Assembly: GCA_018350325.1 (NCBI GenBank)
Contig: JAEVLN010000012.1
Coordinates: 620,001-684,000 of the forward strand
Length of the DNA: 64,000 nt
Direction: 5' to 3'
Source: Globodera rostochiensis
Lineage: Eukaryota; Nematoda; Chromadorea; Rhabditida; Heteroderidae
The notes below the pieces were generated by a model. The model did no database searches, was not told the DNA's origin, and worked only from the letters and a program-made list of their open reading frames with translations. Every line of letters begins with the position of its first letter. Position 1 is the stretch's first letter. The translations under genes were made by a program, and so were the position numbers. Below, one piece after another: positions 42,241-56,600 of the stretch.

Positions 42241-45200
42241 ATGCTAAAACGGAAACGTTATTTACCCATTGACAGCTATTTAGAGGCGCTCACAACGCCT
42301 TTGGAACGGAAACAAAAGCGGGACCAATTTTATGAAAACATTCGTTTTTTCTACAAACGGAAATGGTAAATATTAAAGTTTTACTGACGCAATTTGTAAT
42401 TTGTTTAGGGGCTTCGCTTTCAAACCACCTTCAGCAAATGGGCAGGAGTTTGACCTGTTCGAAATGTACGAAGCGGTCACTTCTCTTGGAGGATGGCAGA
42501 AAGTGACGGCGTTGAACCGCTGGAATGAGGGTGGGCCGAAATACGATTAATCGCTGTTTGTGGAAGCCCACATTATGCTAGAATTTGAAGACTATTTTAT
42601 TTACGTTTTTTGATCATTCAGTTCCAATTTAGTGCTGCAATTGCTGAAGATAGACGAGTGCATTCAAATGGCTGAGCATGCCGTCCAATTGCTCTACATG
42701 CGCTTTCTGAGCAAATTTGAACAAAGCGAAACGAACAACGATATTAGCGAAGAGCATGAGGCCGAACTGATCGCCGGACGGACGAGCCGTTTTAAAGGAG
42801 TGACTTCTCTCACGCAGGCAAACTATGCCGAGCCGCCATTCTCCGTGCCAAAGGGTTTGGAGGCTCCGGGAATTTGATTAGTAGAATTTTGCCGTTTCAA
42901 AATACAAAATTTGGGGGGTAGGGAATCTTTAAAATGCACCAAATTAATGTGATTTAGCAGTCAGCAGCACGTCTTTGCCAGATTTCCACAAATTGGCCTT
43001 TGCGTTGCTCAGCGGCCTGCCCAACGAAATTTCTTTTGGCCTTAACATTCTCACCGTTCTCTCTCATCCGGGTTCGACGAGTATCCAAAATTGGCATAAT
43101 TTTTCCCATTTAAGGTCCATTTGTGCTGAATTTCGCGCATTGTCCTCAGCTGATTGGTATTCTGGTTGCTCTTTGTGGCGTTCATGTGAATGTCGAAGGT
43201 TTGGAATTGGGTTTTTTGTGCTTTTCTTTACTGTCTTTCTGTTATTGTAAAAAGTTTTGGTGGTTTTGATAGATCCTTTAAGTCTTCAATTTGAACTTTT
43301 ACCGTCCATTCTCTGCACACCTTCAGGTCCATCCAACCCTTCTCAGCTTTACGAATGGTGGTGTCAATCCTCGGGCTACGATTTTGCTGCTTTTTGGGCC
43401 GATTCTTGTGTTGATGAAGCTCACCTTTGGTCGGCGGTTTACAACCCGGACGGGCTGAACATGGACCCGGCAAATTTGGATTTGTTCGAGGCTACGACGT
43501 CTCAACTGAACCGGGACGACCGGCTCGACCTCGGCATTCCGATCAACTGGCGCATCTTCAACATTTTGGCCATCTTTCATAATTTATCCTTTGAAGAGGC
43601 GAACTTTGCAGCGATGGGCGAAAGCCACGCGCTTATTAGGTCTTAGGGAATTTAACTTTCTGCACTAATTGTTCTGAAAATATTGCGCTTGTTTTGATTC
43701 CCGTTGATTTTGAACCATAATTATTTAGAATGTAAAATTATTAGAATGACTTTTTATCTGTTTTTTCAGGCTGTTGTTGCTGTGCTGCAATTGCAGATGG
43801 CAAGTGCTTCGCAGAATTGCCTATGAGACACTGAGCAACATTGCCAAAAATGTTTGTCTATTTTAAAAACATTTTCTCATTAAAGCGAACAATTGACATA
43901 ACCATTCTCTCAGATCAAATTGAACAGTTCGTCCAATGCGTTGCTGAACACCGTTCGAAGGGGCCTTCATTCGGACGACAAATGTACGGTGATGCGTTCC
44001 ATGGAAATTGTGGCCGGTTTATGTGCAACGCCCGCCAACGAAGTGATTGTCTGCGATTTCTTTGAGGAATCGGTGCGATTTATATAAAAATTCTTTTTAC
44101 AAAATCGAATTTTCAGCAAATTTTGCATCGAATTTTCGAGCTTTTGTCTCTGAAGGACATTCTGGTCTGTGTGTGCGCGATGGAGTCCGTTATGGCCATT
44201 TCCGACTTGGGACGGACCGCGTGCGAAGCAATCGCTCGCTGTGGTCGATCCATTGAAAGTAAATGAATCCAATGGCTAATTAAAGTTGTTTTTATTGTTA
44301 GTGCTCATTGGACTGTTGACGACTGATGCCGTTTCGTTTGGCACGGCCGGCTTGGCCGGCATGCAGGTCGTTGAGGTGCAAGGACTTCACACACGTCCAT
44401 ATGTGGCGGTTTGTTTTTATTGAAAATGAATGAGAAAGCATAAAAAAATGTTGGCAACATCTGCTGAATGTCCCAAAGTGTTTAGCCGAACAAAAAGAAC
44501 CCTCCACCACCGCTTAAACTGCAACCAGTACCTTCTTTGGTACAGCAACGTCAGCAACAGGCAGTGCTCAGCAGCACAACAGCGGCGGCACCATTTGCTG
44601 CTGAAGCGACGACGGCAACGAGGACAAATCCTCGAGAGTCGGCTACAGATCAGCACCGCCATTCGACTGCAAGTGAGTCAAATTCAATGGGCAAATGCCG
44701 GTCCTCGGATGATTAGTTTCAAATGAGAGTTTTCATTTGCTTATTTGAACAAAAACTTGTCTCAGTTTGGTTAAATGTTTTGTAACATTTGAAATGTCTT
44801 TTTTTATTGCAGGTGCATCCCATCAGCTGTACAACAACAGCACTAATTGCAATGTCCAGTTTACCACGCAACAACAGCGTGCATCGACTCGGAAAAAAGT
44901 GTATTTGAAGTCGCCACCACTGCCCCTCCGCCACCAACAAACCCCCGAAGGGCTACCGCCGTTGCAAAACGGTCTCTCCACGCCCGCACCGCTGTCCAGA
45001 GCGTGCGCTGCAAGTGAACGCGACTTTATGTGCGAGTGGCTGATGCAATTTGAGGCGGAGGCGGAAGACGACGATTGGTCGGACGATGAGGGAACGGACG
45101 CTTTGATGGGAGCGACAGCGGGGCCCATTGAGCCTTGCGCGAGGTGTGTCGAGGAATTTGGGGGAGTTGAAATGCTTGTTAGGTTAAGCATACTTTTAAA

Positions 45201-46597
45201 CCTCGACAGCTCTCTGACTGGTCTAAAAATAGAGAACTTTTTAGAGATGGTCCTATTTGTTTTCTCAGGTCATTAATAGTCTAGTCTTTGCTTTTACTAT
45301 TTTATCATTTTGTACAAACATTTTTTTAGGTTTTTCGCGACCGCCTCGCAAATGCTGTTCCACGTGTACAACGAACATTTGGTGCCGCTTGTCCAACAAC
45401 ACAGCAGCGACAACGGCGAACCGCCGAGAATTCGATGTCGGTGGCCCCTTTGCGACAACACACCGCGCACTCTGTGGTCCATCACAACACATTTGCAAGT
45501 AAAACAGAGGGAATCGTTGCTGATCCACGAGAGAAAACCCATTAAAAACCGACGTTTTCACAAAATGGATTACTGCTCTAATGTGGCACAATCCCGCCAT
45601 ATCCCAACTGTTTATTGCATATTAAGGACATTCATTGTACCGAAAGCGCTTTGGAGTCAGCGATGCTGCAGAGGCTGGAGATGGGCTATCACGGTATTTA
45701 TGGAACAAAGATTCAGCGTTTTCCTTTTCTGGAGTGTTTGGAAAAGCTAGAATTTTATTTTAAATTAAATTTAAGAAAAAGGGATATTTGGTTTAGAGCT
45801 TCCGAGTGTTTATAAAATATGTCCAATCCCTTAAAAGAGTACGTCTACCACATTCGGCAACAGTTTCAGCGCAGCAGAGAAAGGCCTCCTCCACAGAACG
45901 GTTACTCCGATTTTGCAGCCCAGGAAGCGATACGTCGGCACGCATTTACGAATTTGCGCAAGGAGATTACGGTACAGTGCACGGAGTCCAAAAGAATGTT
46001 AATGGTTTTGGCACAAAATTTTTGGATGCTTAAGCAAAATGCAATAAAAACGAAAAATGCACCCTTTAAAGATTGATTTTATTTTCCAATTTTGCACATT
46101 TCTTCCGGAGATGGATTTGGGTGGGGCCTCCTTGAGGCGTTCGGCGCTGCCAAAAATAAAAATCATTTTTTTGATAGGATGACTCAGAGGGTCCGGTGAC
46201 GCGAAGCATACGTCTCACCTCGGCGCTTATTTTGCGCAATATTTGTCGGCATTCCGTCACGGGAAGGCGTAAGCTGCGCTTGCACGAGAATTTCATCTGG
46301 TAAATTTCGGTTTAATGAGCAAATTTCATTGATCCTTTGCTGTTCAGTTGGTTGTCCCTGTCTCGGATGGAATCGGCGCGGACGCTGGCGCATTGTTTGA
46401 GTGAAATCGGAAGGCACGCGAACAACGAGACAGAGCAGCAGCACAACAACAACAACAGCTCGTCTGGAGATGAGCAGCAACAACTGCAGCAAAATCAACA
46501 AAACACGGTCGGACCGACAAAATGTCAACAGCAGAACAATGTCCTATCGTCAAATGATAACGCCGTCTCACTCCATCCATGCAATGATCAAAATTAA
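42241..46597 (+). CDS. ARID2: ARID2 / BAF200 chromatin-remodelling subunit
   Basis: ARID2 is a subunit of the PBAF-type SWI/SNF complex (C. elegans swsn-7). It begins [20 protein letters not shown], then the ARID domain: [48 protein letters not shown]. The armadillo-like region follows: [79 protein letters not shown], and [20 protein letters not shown]. Pro/Gln-rich linkers come next, then a C-terminal zinc-finger-like region ([23 protein letters not shown]), the ARID2-specific segment [20 protein letters not shown], and a Gln/Asn-rich tail ending at 46597. At roughly 1,000 residues it is shorter than vertebrate ARID2. Exon limits in the linker region (44.4-46.1 kb) are uncertain. Confidence 0.88.
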
Positions 46598-47414
46598 AAC
46601 AATTGAGCTCGCACAATTACGCATAAATGGACAAGGAAGAAACATCGTCCGAAAAACTGGTTAAATGTTCAATTTCCCAGCTTTATTGCGCTCACGCTTT
46701 TAATATGTGGTGTTTATTTATTTTTGCGCCGAATTGAATCTCTCTCTGATGTCAGTTAATTATGGATTTGAAAGTCTCGTCTCGAATTTTTAGTTGTCCA
46801 ACGAATCCCAAAAATTGGTCTTAGATCCCTTACAGATATTATCACTTTTAAGGTGTATTTGCTTCGATTAATTTAAAAACGCACGCCAATCACCATTTAA
46901 TACCAAAATTCTACGAGAGAATTAAATACAAAACATTGGAGGAACAAACCGTGTTTTTCTAACTAAAAAAAACAAAGAAGTGATAGGTCTGGTGGGGCCA
47001 GACTCCTGAGACATCCACGATCGGAGAAAACCCAAAATGTTCGTTTCACCTATAAATTTCAAAACTATTTGGCCACACCAGTGAAGTATCCCATCGACAG
47101 TAAAACACGGAGTCGGGTAATTTGCGCTTACAATTAAAATCAAAAAAGTGGCGCATTTAATATTTGGCTTAGTAGAAAAAGGATGTTAATGAATATGATT
47201 TTCGGCATATCCAACAGTTTTTTCAACACTAAAAATGGTGAAACCAGACAGAAAAACAAACACGACACGCTCACACAAACGAGTCCATGACAAGATATAT
47301 AACTAGAGCTTAAGGTCCGGGGATAGAGAGTGACCGAGAAGGGGCAGACACACTCAACAGCAGCTGATGAAAAACGCGGTATGAAATCGTGAAGGTTGGG
47401 TTGGAACGGAAGGG
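46598..47414. other. Convergent intergenic spacer ARID2 / TOP1
   Basis: About 800 bp of AT-rich DNA between two 3' ends. No gene or repeat is recognised. Confidence 0.5.
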
Positions 47415-50400
47415 TCAGAAAACGTAATCCTCCTTTGCCATGTCAATGGCCCAGCGGAATTTGTCCCGTTGAGTTTTGCTAAAAATCTTCTCAATGGCCA
47501 CGTCGTACTTCTTGCACCAGGCCACCGAAATTCTGCCAACAGAACATTCCATTCACGCGGTTTCGGATAAAATAATTGACCAACCGTGGGTCCAAATAGT
47601 TCAGCTTCGACGTACCCAGTGCAATTTGTTTGTTCTCGTCCTAAAAAACAAATAGTTTTATTTTTATATTCCCGTACCTTATCGGTGCGTTGCGTGTTCA
47701 GTTTGGCGATCTGTTCCTTCAATCTTTCATACTTTTTAGCCAGTTTCTCATCCACCGATTTGCTCTTTTTCAGCTGGTCTTTCAACTCTTTGTACTCTTT
47801 CTTCTTTTCTTTTATCTAGAATTTGGAAATTCTTTATATATGTTTTATTTACTAACAGCTCCAACCTTATTCTCCAAATTTTCCATTGATTTCTCGTGCG
47901 TTTTTGGCACGGCACGTTGATGGTTACAAAGGATGGCAACTTGACGATTTGCGCCTAAATTTGTGTACCAAAATGTAATTCTCAAAAATATATTCCAGAA
48001 TGGGCTTTACGATTGTAGGAAAGCAGCTTCTCGTGCACAGAATCGGATGCTGAAAATTTAATAAAATTGTTTTGCAAAAGTTTCGATAAAACGACGATTT
48101 GTCAGTTTGTCCAGCTGTTCCTGAAGTGTTATGGACGCGTTGTAAGTACGGAAAACTTTGGCGGTTAGTCCATCCATCAATTCCTTCAGATATTGGTTCA
48201 ACGAACTCGTCTAAACTCAAAAATAGAAAATATCGCTTAAATAATCCACATTTTCTTAAATCAACCAAAAAATGTCAATTTTTTACTCCCAAAATTTCGG
48301 CAAATTTCTCACGTCCAATCGGTCGAACAGATCGTCGCCTGGGTCCTTTTCCTCCATGAAAAGCCTCAGATTCTTGAACACTTGCTTCTCAACCGGCACA
48401 CGGTTGTAATAGCGGATGGAATCCTTCCCGAGAAAATCAAATTCCACCACAAATTTTTGATCGTCCATCTCATCGTGCAATTTGATATGCTCACAACGCA
48501 ACGAACAACAGCCGACCGTGTCTGAAGCGATTGAATAGTAAATTTAATTTGGACATGGCCGAATCCCCACTATTTTTTCCAAATTTGATAATAAAAAGGA
48601 GCGCAATTACCGGCCGCTTCGTCGGTGTCCTTTTCATTGCCAGCACGGAGTGCCAGTTTGTCGATAAAATATAATGCTACGGCACGCTGACGAACGCGCA
48701 TTTCTTTGGATTTGAAGTCATTGAGGTACTGCTCCCGGATTTGTCCCACATGGCCTTTCAGCTGAAATTTGAACAAAATTGCGAAGATCGCCGAGTGTAA
48801 GTAATATTAGGTTCAAACAAAATTTTGTTTCGCGAGATTTGACAGTGTTAATTTTGGCTCTTTTTTTAAACAAACTTTTCGCGCTTTCTCAAATTTGTCC
48901 CAGTCCTTTTGGCCTTTGAGTTTGCTGGACGGATTCAACATAATGTATTTGTTGCTGCCCAACACATTTTCGGTCCACGAACACAGCCAGGTTACCTATA
49001 AAAAAGGGTTTTTAAAGACTATTTCTCGAGACATACAGTGTTATCGTGACGTATCTCCTTCCATTTATGTCCCTCCGGTGGCATAATTTTCAAACCCTTT
49101 GAACAGTTGATGACCACATCCTCCGGCTGCACCCTTTTCTTTAACGAACCCATTTTTGGATGGTCTCCTAAAAATTAGTTTGAAACATATAAATCAGTCC
49201 ACGAAGTCGTGGTGGTTCATTTTGGATTTCACGAGAACACTAAAAAATCCGAAATCAAAGTCAAACTGAAATTATAGCCTCCAACGTGGGAATGTAAAAG
49301 ACCTCTTCCCCTGAACAGCCCCGGCGGTTCGATGCGGAAGTTGCCGATTTTCTGCTTGTACCCGTCTAGCATGGCAAACCCGTAAACTTTTGCCTCCGCC
49401 TCCTTCGTCTCTTTCTCCGCCTTTTTCTCCTCTTTGCTGCGCGCTTTGCGCTTCTCCGACTCCGTGACGTAATATGCGTGCAGTTGCCTTTTCAGCGGTT
49501 TTAATATCAAAAAAAATATTCATTTATTACTTAAAGTCGCATTTGGCCAATTCCTTAATTTCGACTCGTTCTGCCGACGTCATCACTTTACGCCAGTCCT
49601 TGAAAAAGTTTTGGTTGAACACCGGCTTCGAAGTGTAGTCATGGTCGAGCATCTTTGCGTAAAAGGAAGCCACTTCTTCGGCTGGCAACGACAAGTCTTT
49701 CTCCTACAAAAACATTTTTTTCCCAAAACATCCCAAAAATGTTTTTGTTTTCATTTTCTTACTTTGCCTTCGTATTTGAACTTGATGTGCTTTGGCAACG
49801 GTTCATAAGCTGGAGCAAAAACGGGGCCCTTATGGACAAGCGTTTGCCATTTGATGGATCCGTCGGAGGCGCCCGCGTTCGACTCGTCCTCTTCCCACCA
49901 ACGCCACACCTCCTCCTCTTCTTCCTGCTTCTTCACACGCTTCTTGGACGGACTTCCCTGGGAGGAGGATGGCTGAAAAGACACAAAATAGCACTTTCAA
50001 GGAGTTTCAAAGCACATTTCCCCAATGTTCCAACCTCCTCCTTCACCTCCACCTTCGTCTTCTTGCGTTTTGTGTGTTCCATCCCAGCATTATTCTCAAC
50101 TTTGACCTCCTCCTTGACAATCGTCGTCGTTTTTGTTGAAGACTTTTTGCCAGTCTTTTTCACCGAAGACGATGGCGTGTCCAACTTTTTTAGCTTTATC
50201 TAAAAAGGGGATTTAAAATCTCTTTTTTTCTTTTTCTTAAATTTCCCAACCTTTGGTTGGTATTCCTCCTCTTCATCTTCAGAGTTTTCGTCAATGTCTT
50301 TCTCTTCTTCACTGCTTTCCTTCCTTTTGCGACTTTTGGAGATCGATTCCTTCTTCGGCGTTTGTTCAGATTCCGTTTTCTTTTTTTCCTCTCTACTAAA

Positions 50401-50829
50401 TTTTTTAGTACCAAAACATTCAGAAAATTTCAAGGAAAAGGATCCAGTCCAATCGCTCCCTCTACCGTTTTCCAATGGTGCCACTTCGTGCTCGTATCCG
50501 ATCGCCCCAGGGAACATTGTCCATGTCGGTCCCCCCACTGATCTCTTCTCTTGGCACTCCAACTCCAAATTCATTGTTATTGGCCTCTTCGCCGTTCAGT
50601 TGGTGCGCGTGGTTATTGGATTGGGTGGCAGCGACGTCAGAGGAGTTGGACAACTAAAAGAAATTTGGGAAAAATCGATCTGATCACAAAAATAGTTTTG
50701 GATTAATTTCTTAAAAGATACTCCGTTCTCGGTGCCAGTGCCCATGGACGAGCCTTGGCTGGAACTCATCTCCGTTAAGTCACCATTTATTAGCGGAGCC
50801 GCTCCGTTTGTTTCAGCCACCGTTGCCAT
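47415..50829 (-). CDS. top-1: DNA topoisomerase I (type IB)
   Basis: This nuclear enzyme relaxes supercoils by a transient 3'-phosphotyrosine link. It starts [20 protein letters not shown] at 50829. A long lysine/glutamate-rich, disordered N-terminus follows, with NLS-like [10 protein letters not shown] and [19 protein letters not shown]. The core then gives [130 protein letters not shown], and [19 protein letters not shown]. The linker helices are [19 protein letters not shown]. The active-site tyrosine lies in [14 protein letters not shown], followed after an intron by [17 protein letters not shown] and the end DMAKEDYVF. The catalytic residues seen are intact. Confidence 0.96.
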
Positions 50830-51403
50830 ATATTAAGAATAGAAACAATCACAGATAAATGGTACGCACGGCGGTTTAAACAAACTTGACTTTGGGTAGC
50901 GGTAATATGAAGAAAGATTATTAGCTGAAGAGAAACCCAATTATTCGACCGACGTTCAAATTGATTTTGATGGGAAGTGGAAACAACAATCAGAAATTTC
51001 TTAAAGATACAGACGAAATTTAACAGACTTATCGATTGGACAAATGCGCGAAAAAAAGGAGCCAAAACAATCGAAAGAGCGCTATTTTTCTTATTTGAAT
51101 CATTTAAATTCTAAAATTAACTTTGCCCCACTGCCCTCCGGGGCTCTGTTGATTTATCAGAATTTCTGGTCGCTTTGGGCACCAGAATTTATTTTTTGAT
51201 TTTTAAAGGGGAACCAGAATTTCGGTTTCTGATTTTTTAGAGAAAAAACCAAAATAAAAATCAGAAATTTATACGTTTCATTATTCAACTTTGGCATAAA
51301 ACATTATGCCATTTAAATTCAAAAAAATTTCCCGGCGGCGCCAGGGACGTATGTACATATTTAGGATTTTGGCTGACGAGTGGGGTACCGAAATTAGGTT
51401 TTA
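50830..51403. other. Divergent promoter region TOP1 / unknown gene
   Basis: These 574 bp between two divergent starts are AT-rich, with a patch rich in AGAAATT/CAGAATTT strings at about 51155-51280. No gene is recognised. GGGACGTATGTACA at about 51345 resembles the terminal motif of the dispersed repeat family. Confidence 0.45.
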
Positions 51404-53989
51404 ATGTCCGCTGGACATGACAAAGAAAGTATTCTTCGGTGTATTACAAACTTATGCGCGAACTTGGACGCTGACTTGGTGAACGCATTATTAGATGATG
51501 ACCAGTTGTTAACAGAGGACCGTCAATCACTTCTTGCTTCCGTTGTCAAAGCGTTCAGACAACTCCACTCACAACTGAAGGTAACTTGAAAATTTTTGGG
51601 TTTATTCGTTTTCAGGGATTTTTCGTCAAAAATTTATGTGTCCGGTGTTTAATCACATAATCTTATCGGTAATACTGCAGTTTGGCCCCCCCATTTTTTG
51701 AAAAAATACAAACTTTTTTAAAAGGCATATTAAACAAGTTTCCGGGGGTTTTCGGGGTCACTGATCACGATTCTGACATTTATTTTACCCAATTCCGAAC
51801 CCCGAACCCGAATTCGAACAATTTTCCGAAAAAAATATTTTTACAAAAAAATTAACATTTATTGCCCAAAATCGATGCAAATGCACGAAATGGAAAGTAA
51901 CAGCACAGATTCAGATGATAAAAAGACTATTCACATTTGAATTGGAGAGTGAACGGCTCACAACGAATGGTTATTTCGTGCATTTGCATCGATTTTGGGC
52001 AATAAATGTTAATTTTTTTGTAAAAATATTTTTTTCGGAAAATTGTTCGAATTCGGGTTCGGGGTTCGGAATTGGGTAAAATAAATGTCAGAATCGTGAT
52101 CAGTGACCCCGAAAACCCCCGGAAACTTGTTTAATATGCCTTTTAAAAAAGTTTGTATTTTTTCAAAAAATGGGGGGGCCAAACTGCAGTATTACCATCC
52201 TATCATTTTGGTTCTTTCAGGAGGAAATAAGTTGCGCCATGAGTGGACATATCTACTGCGGGACTTTTCCCATTCGATTGCTTTCCATTTTGGAGAAAGA
52301 TCAGCAAAATCAACAAAATGAGGAACAGCCAATGAGTTCGGCTGACGCGGAACAAATTGCACAAGAAAACTTGTCAGTTTTTTTTGTGAAAAAAACAATA
52401 GTGCCGTTTTAAATTTTAGACCATTAGCTGAATTGCCGAATTGTAAAGCATCATTTTTTTGCGATGGAATGGGAGGTGACGGTGTTGAACCGGTTGAAGA
52501 GATTAGCTTAAAAGAGGCGCCAAGCAGCAGGAAACATTGGGAGATCGAGGTTCAGCATTTCTTGTAATTTTTGTTCAAAAAATAGTTCAATGTTATACAT
52601 TTGGCATTTTTATATGGAAAAAAACACAAATTGCTCGGGTTTCGATTTCGGTTCCGCTTTCGTTTCGTTTAACGGAGGAATTCCCAGAAACGGACAACCC
52701 TACTCGTAGGTTAATGTGCTTGGCGATGGGTTTTCTTTCTTTTTTATAATTTATATTTTCTTTATTTATGCCTTTATATTGTCATTTTATTTTGCAGGAA
52801 CACGCCGCTACGTCGCAAAGAAATGCACTCGAATTTCAATTCATTGACGCTGTTTCAATTTGCCCCGTTGGGAGAGAAAGAGAGGGCGACGTTGTGAACC
52901 GATCAGTCCAAGTCGAAAGTGATTTGTACCTTTCATCATCGCCGTCGGCGTCATTCTCTCGCACCAAATTGAAAACTGTCGATGGCAGTAATTTTTGCTC
53001 TGATGGCACCGAAAAGAATTCAAAAAATGAAAAAAACGACGAAATTTCTGTCGAAAGTGTCAGTGCCGCTTCCGTTTACAATGGCAAGGAGAGTTCTTTT
53101 TCGACAACCACGACAATGAATTCGACAAACTCCACGGAAAATAGTGTTGGAGAGATAGACAGACGAAATGTGACGCGGCTAATGGCCACCAAGTTGGGAG
53201 AGGGGGGGGGAGGGAGGAATTCGACAGGAAATTCGAAAAAACCGGCCTTCCTTCAGGTCTGACATCAAATTGCACAGTGCTGATGCTGAGGGAGCACTTC
53301 TAACCTTTACAGGAAAAAGGTAATTTCTTCTATAGTCCTTACAAAAAGAAAACTTTAGGAAAACGCAACGCAAAAGTGCAGCGCCTTCCACATCAACGAG
53401 AGAGAAACGAGGCGAGTCCCATTGCTTTGGTCGTTCTCCAAATTCGTCCGTTGTCACAACTCCGCAATCATTTTGCCAATCTTCCGTGAGCATGGAAGCA
53501 GCAATCAAACGACATTCCGCTGTTTTGGAGTAATCTTTCGGGGGTTCGCGTAATTTGCTTTAGCAAAATTTGTCGTTGAATAATGCTTTATCGGTGCTTA
53601 AATTGCGTTTCTTTTTTGAATTTATGCATTTCTGATTGGTCAACAATTAAAATAGAAGGAACTCGGAGCCCATTGCGCCTTTGACGACGAATGGGCGGCG
53701 GCATTCGCAAGAGGAAGATGATTTGGTTGAAGTTTTGTCGGCCAAAACGATGGCGAAAGGCGACGGCCGGCGACGCTCTCTGGCTGTCCGAGACGTCTCT
53801 TTCCACTCAAGCTTTGACACAACGAATTTGCTGAACGCACTGGTCGAAGAGCGAGCGACGGGAGATAAAAAAGAGAACATCAACGAGCATGGAAACAGGA
53901 GAGAAATTGGGGAGGAGGAGGAGGAGCAGTCCACACTGAACCAAGTGACGCCCATCCCGACAACTCTGGAGCTGAGTAATTCCATCTGA
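51404..53989 (+). CDS. Unrecognised Ser/Thr/Glu-rich protein
   Basis: I do not recognise this gene. Seven exons (51404-51580, 52221-52372, 52420-52549, 52798-53256, 53313-53319, 53359-53485, 53656-53989) close in frame to 461 residues only if the 7-nt microexon GAAAAAG is included. The N-terminus is helical (MSAGHDKESILRCITNLCAN to VVKAFRQLHSQLK). The middle is acidic and polar (LPLAELPNCKASFFCDGMGG; ALEFQFIDAVSICPV). The rest is Ser/Thr/Asn-rich and looks disordered (SSFSTTTTMNSTNSTENS). The C-terminal exon has RRHSQEEDDLVEVLSAK, RRRSLAVRDVSFHSSFDTTN with possible phosphosites, and REIGEEEEEQSTLNQ. There is no signal peptide or membrane segment. Intron 1 carries a 529-bp palindromic element. 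Confidence 0.65.
51668..52196. mobile_element. 529-bp near-perfect palindromic element
   Basis: Two arms of roughly 230-240 bp are inverted copies around a spacer near 51905-51965. The ends are GGTAATACTGCAGTTTGGCC and its complement. Inner arm sequence such as GGGGTTTTCGGGGTCACTGA, TGATCACGATTCTGACA and ATTTATTGCCCAAAATCGAT is conserved base for base on the other side. No target duplication is clear from the flanks (...CTTATC and ATCCTATC...). It sits within intron 1 of the gene at 51404. No coding capacity is seen, so it is a MITE or fold-back element. Confidence 0.9.
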
Positions 53990-54111
53990 TCAAGAACATT
54001 CTCTTCTTTGTATTGTAAATATTCTTTGAGGAAAAGTAAAAAACAATTCAAAGAAAAATGCGGGTCCTTTCTATCTGTACATGGTAACTGCGTTCGTCAT
54101 CAACTGTCCGG

Positions 54112-54420
54112 TCATTTCACATAGGAGGGCGGTTTGCGGTTCTCCCGGTCGAATGGGTCCCTCCAGACGGGCAATCCATGCGCGAGTTGCTCCCTCGTGG
54201 CAGGCATCCGTTCCCACTGTTCGCGTTGCTTCCCAGCATAGAAATCGTGACTGATCATCGGCTGAATTGCGATCAGCCAAAAGGCCCCGCCCACCAAACA
54301 AACGGTGGCCACGACGCCGAAAATATTGGGCCTCATGAGACGCCGGAAACGAACGTAACACTCGTCTTGAAGACGAGCCAACTGCGATAGCTTGGCTCCG
54401 GGCGGATAGCGTTTTGACAT
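54112..54420 (-). CDS. SMIM20: SMIM20/MITRAC7-like small mitochondrial membrane protein
   Basis: This single-exon gene encodes 102 residues. It starts MSKRYPPGAKLSQLARLQDE, with one transmembrane helix (IFGVVATVCLVGGAFWLIAI) at about residues 33-52. The helix continues into QPMISHDFYAGKQ, and the protein ends near GLPVWRDPFDREN. The order of TM helix, ...F-PI/IxxxPLM...EY..K.., then GLxVWxDPFxR matches human SMIM20/MITRAC7, which stabilises newly made COX1 in the mitochondrial inner membrane. The N-terminal extension of about 30 residues is longer than in human and may aid targeting. The assignment rests on this short motif match. Confidence 0.7.
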   Translation of the reverse strand: MSKRYPPGAKLSQLARLQDECYVRFRRLMRPNIFGVVATVCLVGGAFWLIAIQPMISHDFYAGKQREQWERMPATREQLAHGLPVWRDPFDRENRKPPSYVK

Positions 54421-54966
54421 GTCTCTTGGCTAAATTAATTTTGAGAATTCATCTTTGGTTGCATTGCCAAGGTATTTGAAACACGTAGAAATAGGTGCTC
54501 GGGATGCAAAATATAGCGAATTTTTTTTACATTTATCAAAAACTTTACAGGAACCAAAATTCAACATTTCTTTTTTTCTTGCTGGTTTTACAGACAGACA
54601 CTCAGATGATGCGAAAATATATATAATAAACAAATACACCTTAAGAATGAAATTTAAACAACAATTCCCAAGGAACATGCATTGGTGTGATGGGAACGTT
54701 ATCGTGGATGAAAGGTAAAAGAGACAAATAAAAATGTTCTGTTTGCGTCCCAATCGAGTCACAAGAAAGGGAACGGTAAAATTCGCGCATATTTTTTACG
54801 TTCTAATTGTTTAGTGTAGTTAGTTGTTAAAAGAATTTAGAGACGGCATTTCTAAACGACTTAAAAATACCATATAATTTTTAGAAAAACAGTAAAACCG
54901 TCAAAAATGGACGAAGTTTAAACGGATGGATGCAATAAAACGCGCAAATTTGTTTTCTGTGCGGAA
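54421..54966. other. Spacer SMIM20-like to GOLPH3
   Basis: AT-rich same-strand spacer of 546 bp with nothing recognised. An open segment across 54430-54762 on the minus strand has no similarity that I know. Confidence 0.45.

Positions 54967-56600
<1,634 letters not shown>

Noticed and set aside
43257..43646. Separate small gene
   Set aside because: It belongs to the ARID2 armadillo-like region (exon with [16 protein letters not shown]); no independent start is needed.
49655..50203. 182-codon plus-strand open frame opposite TOP1
   Set aside because: Phe/Leu-rich antisense of the Lys/Glu-rich topoisomerase N-terminus; a typical shadow.
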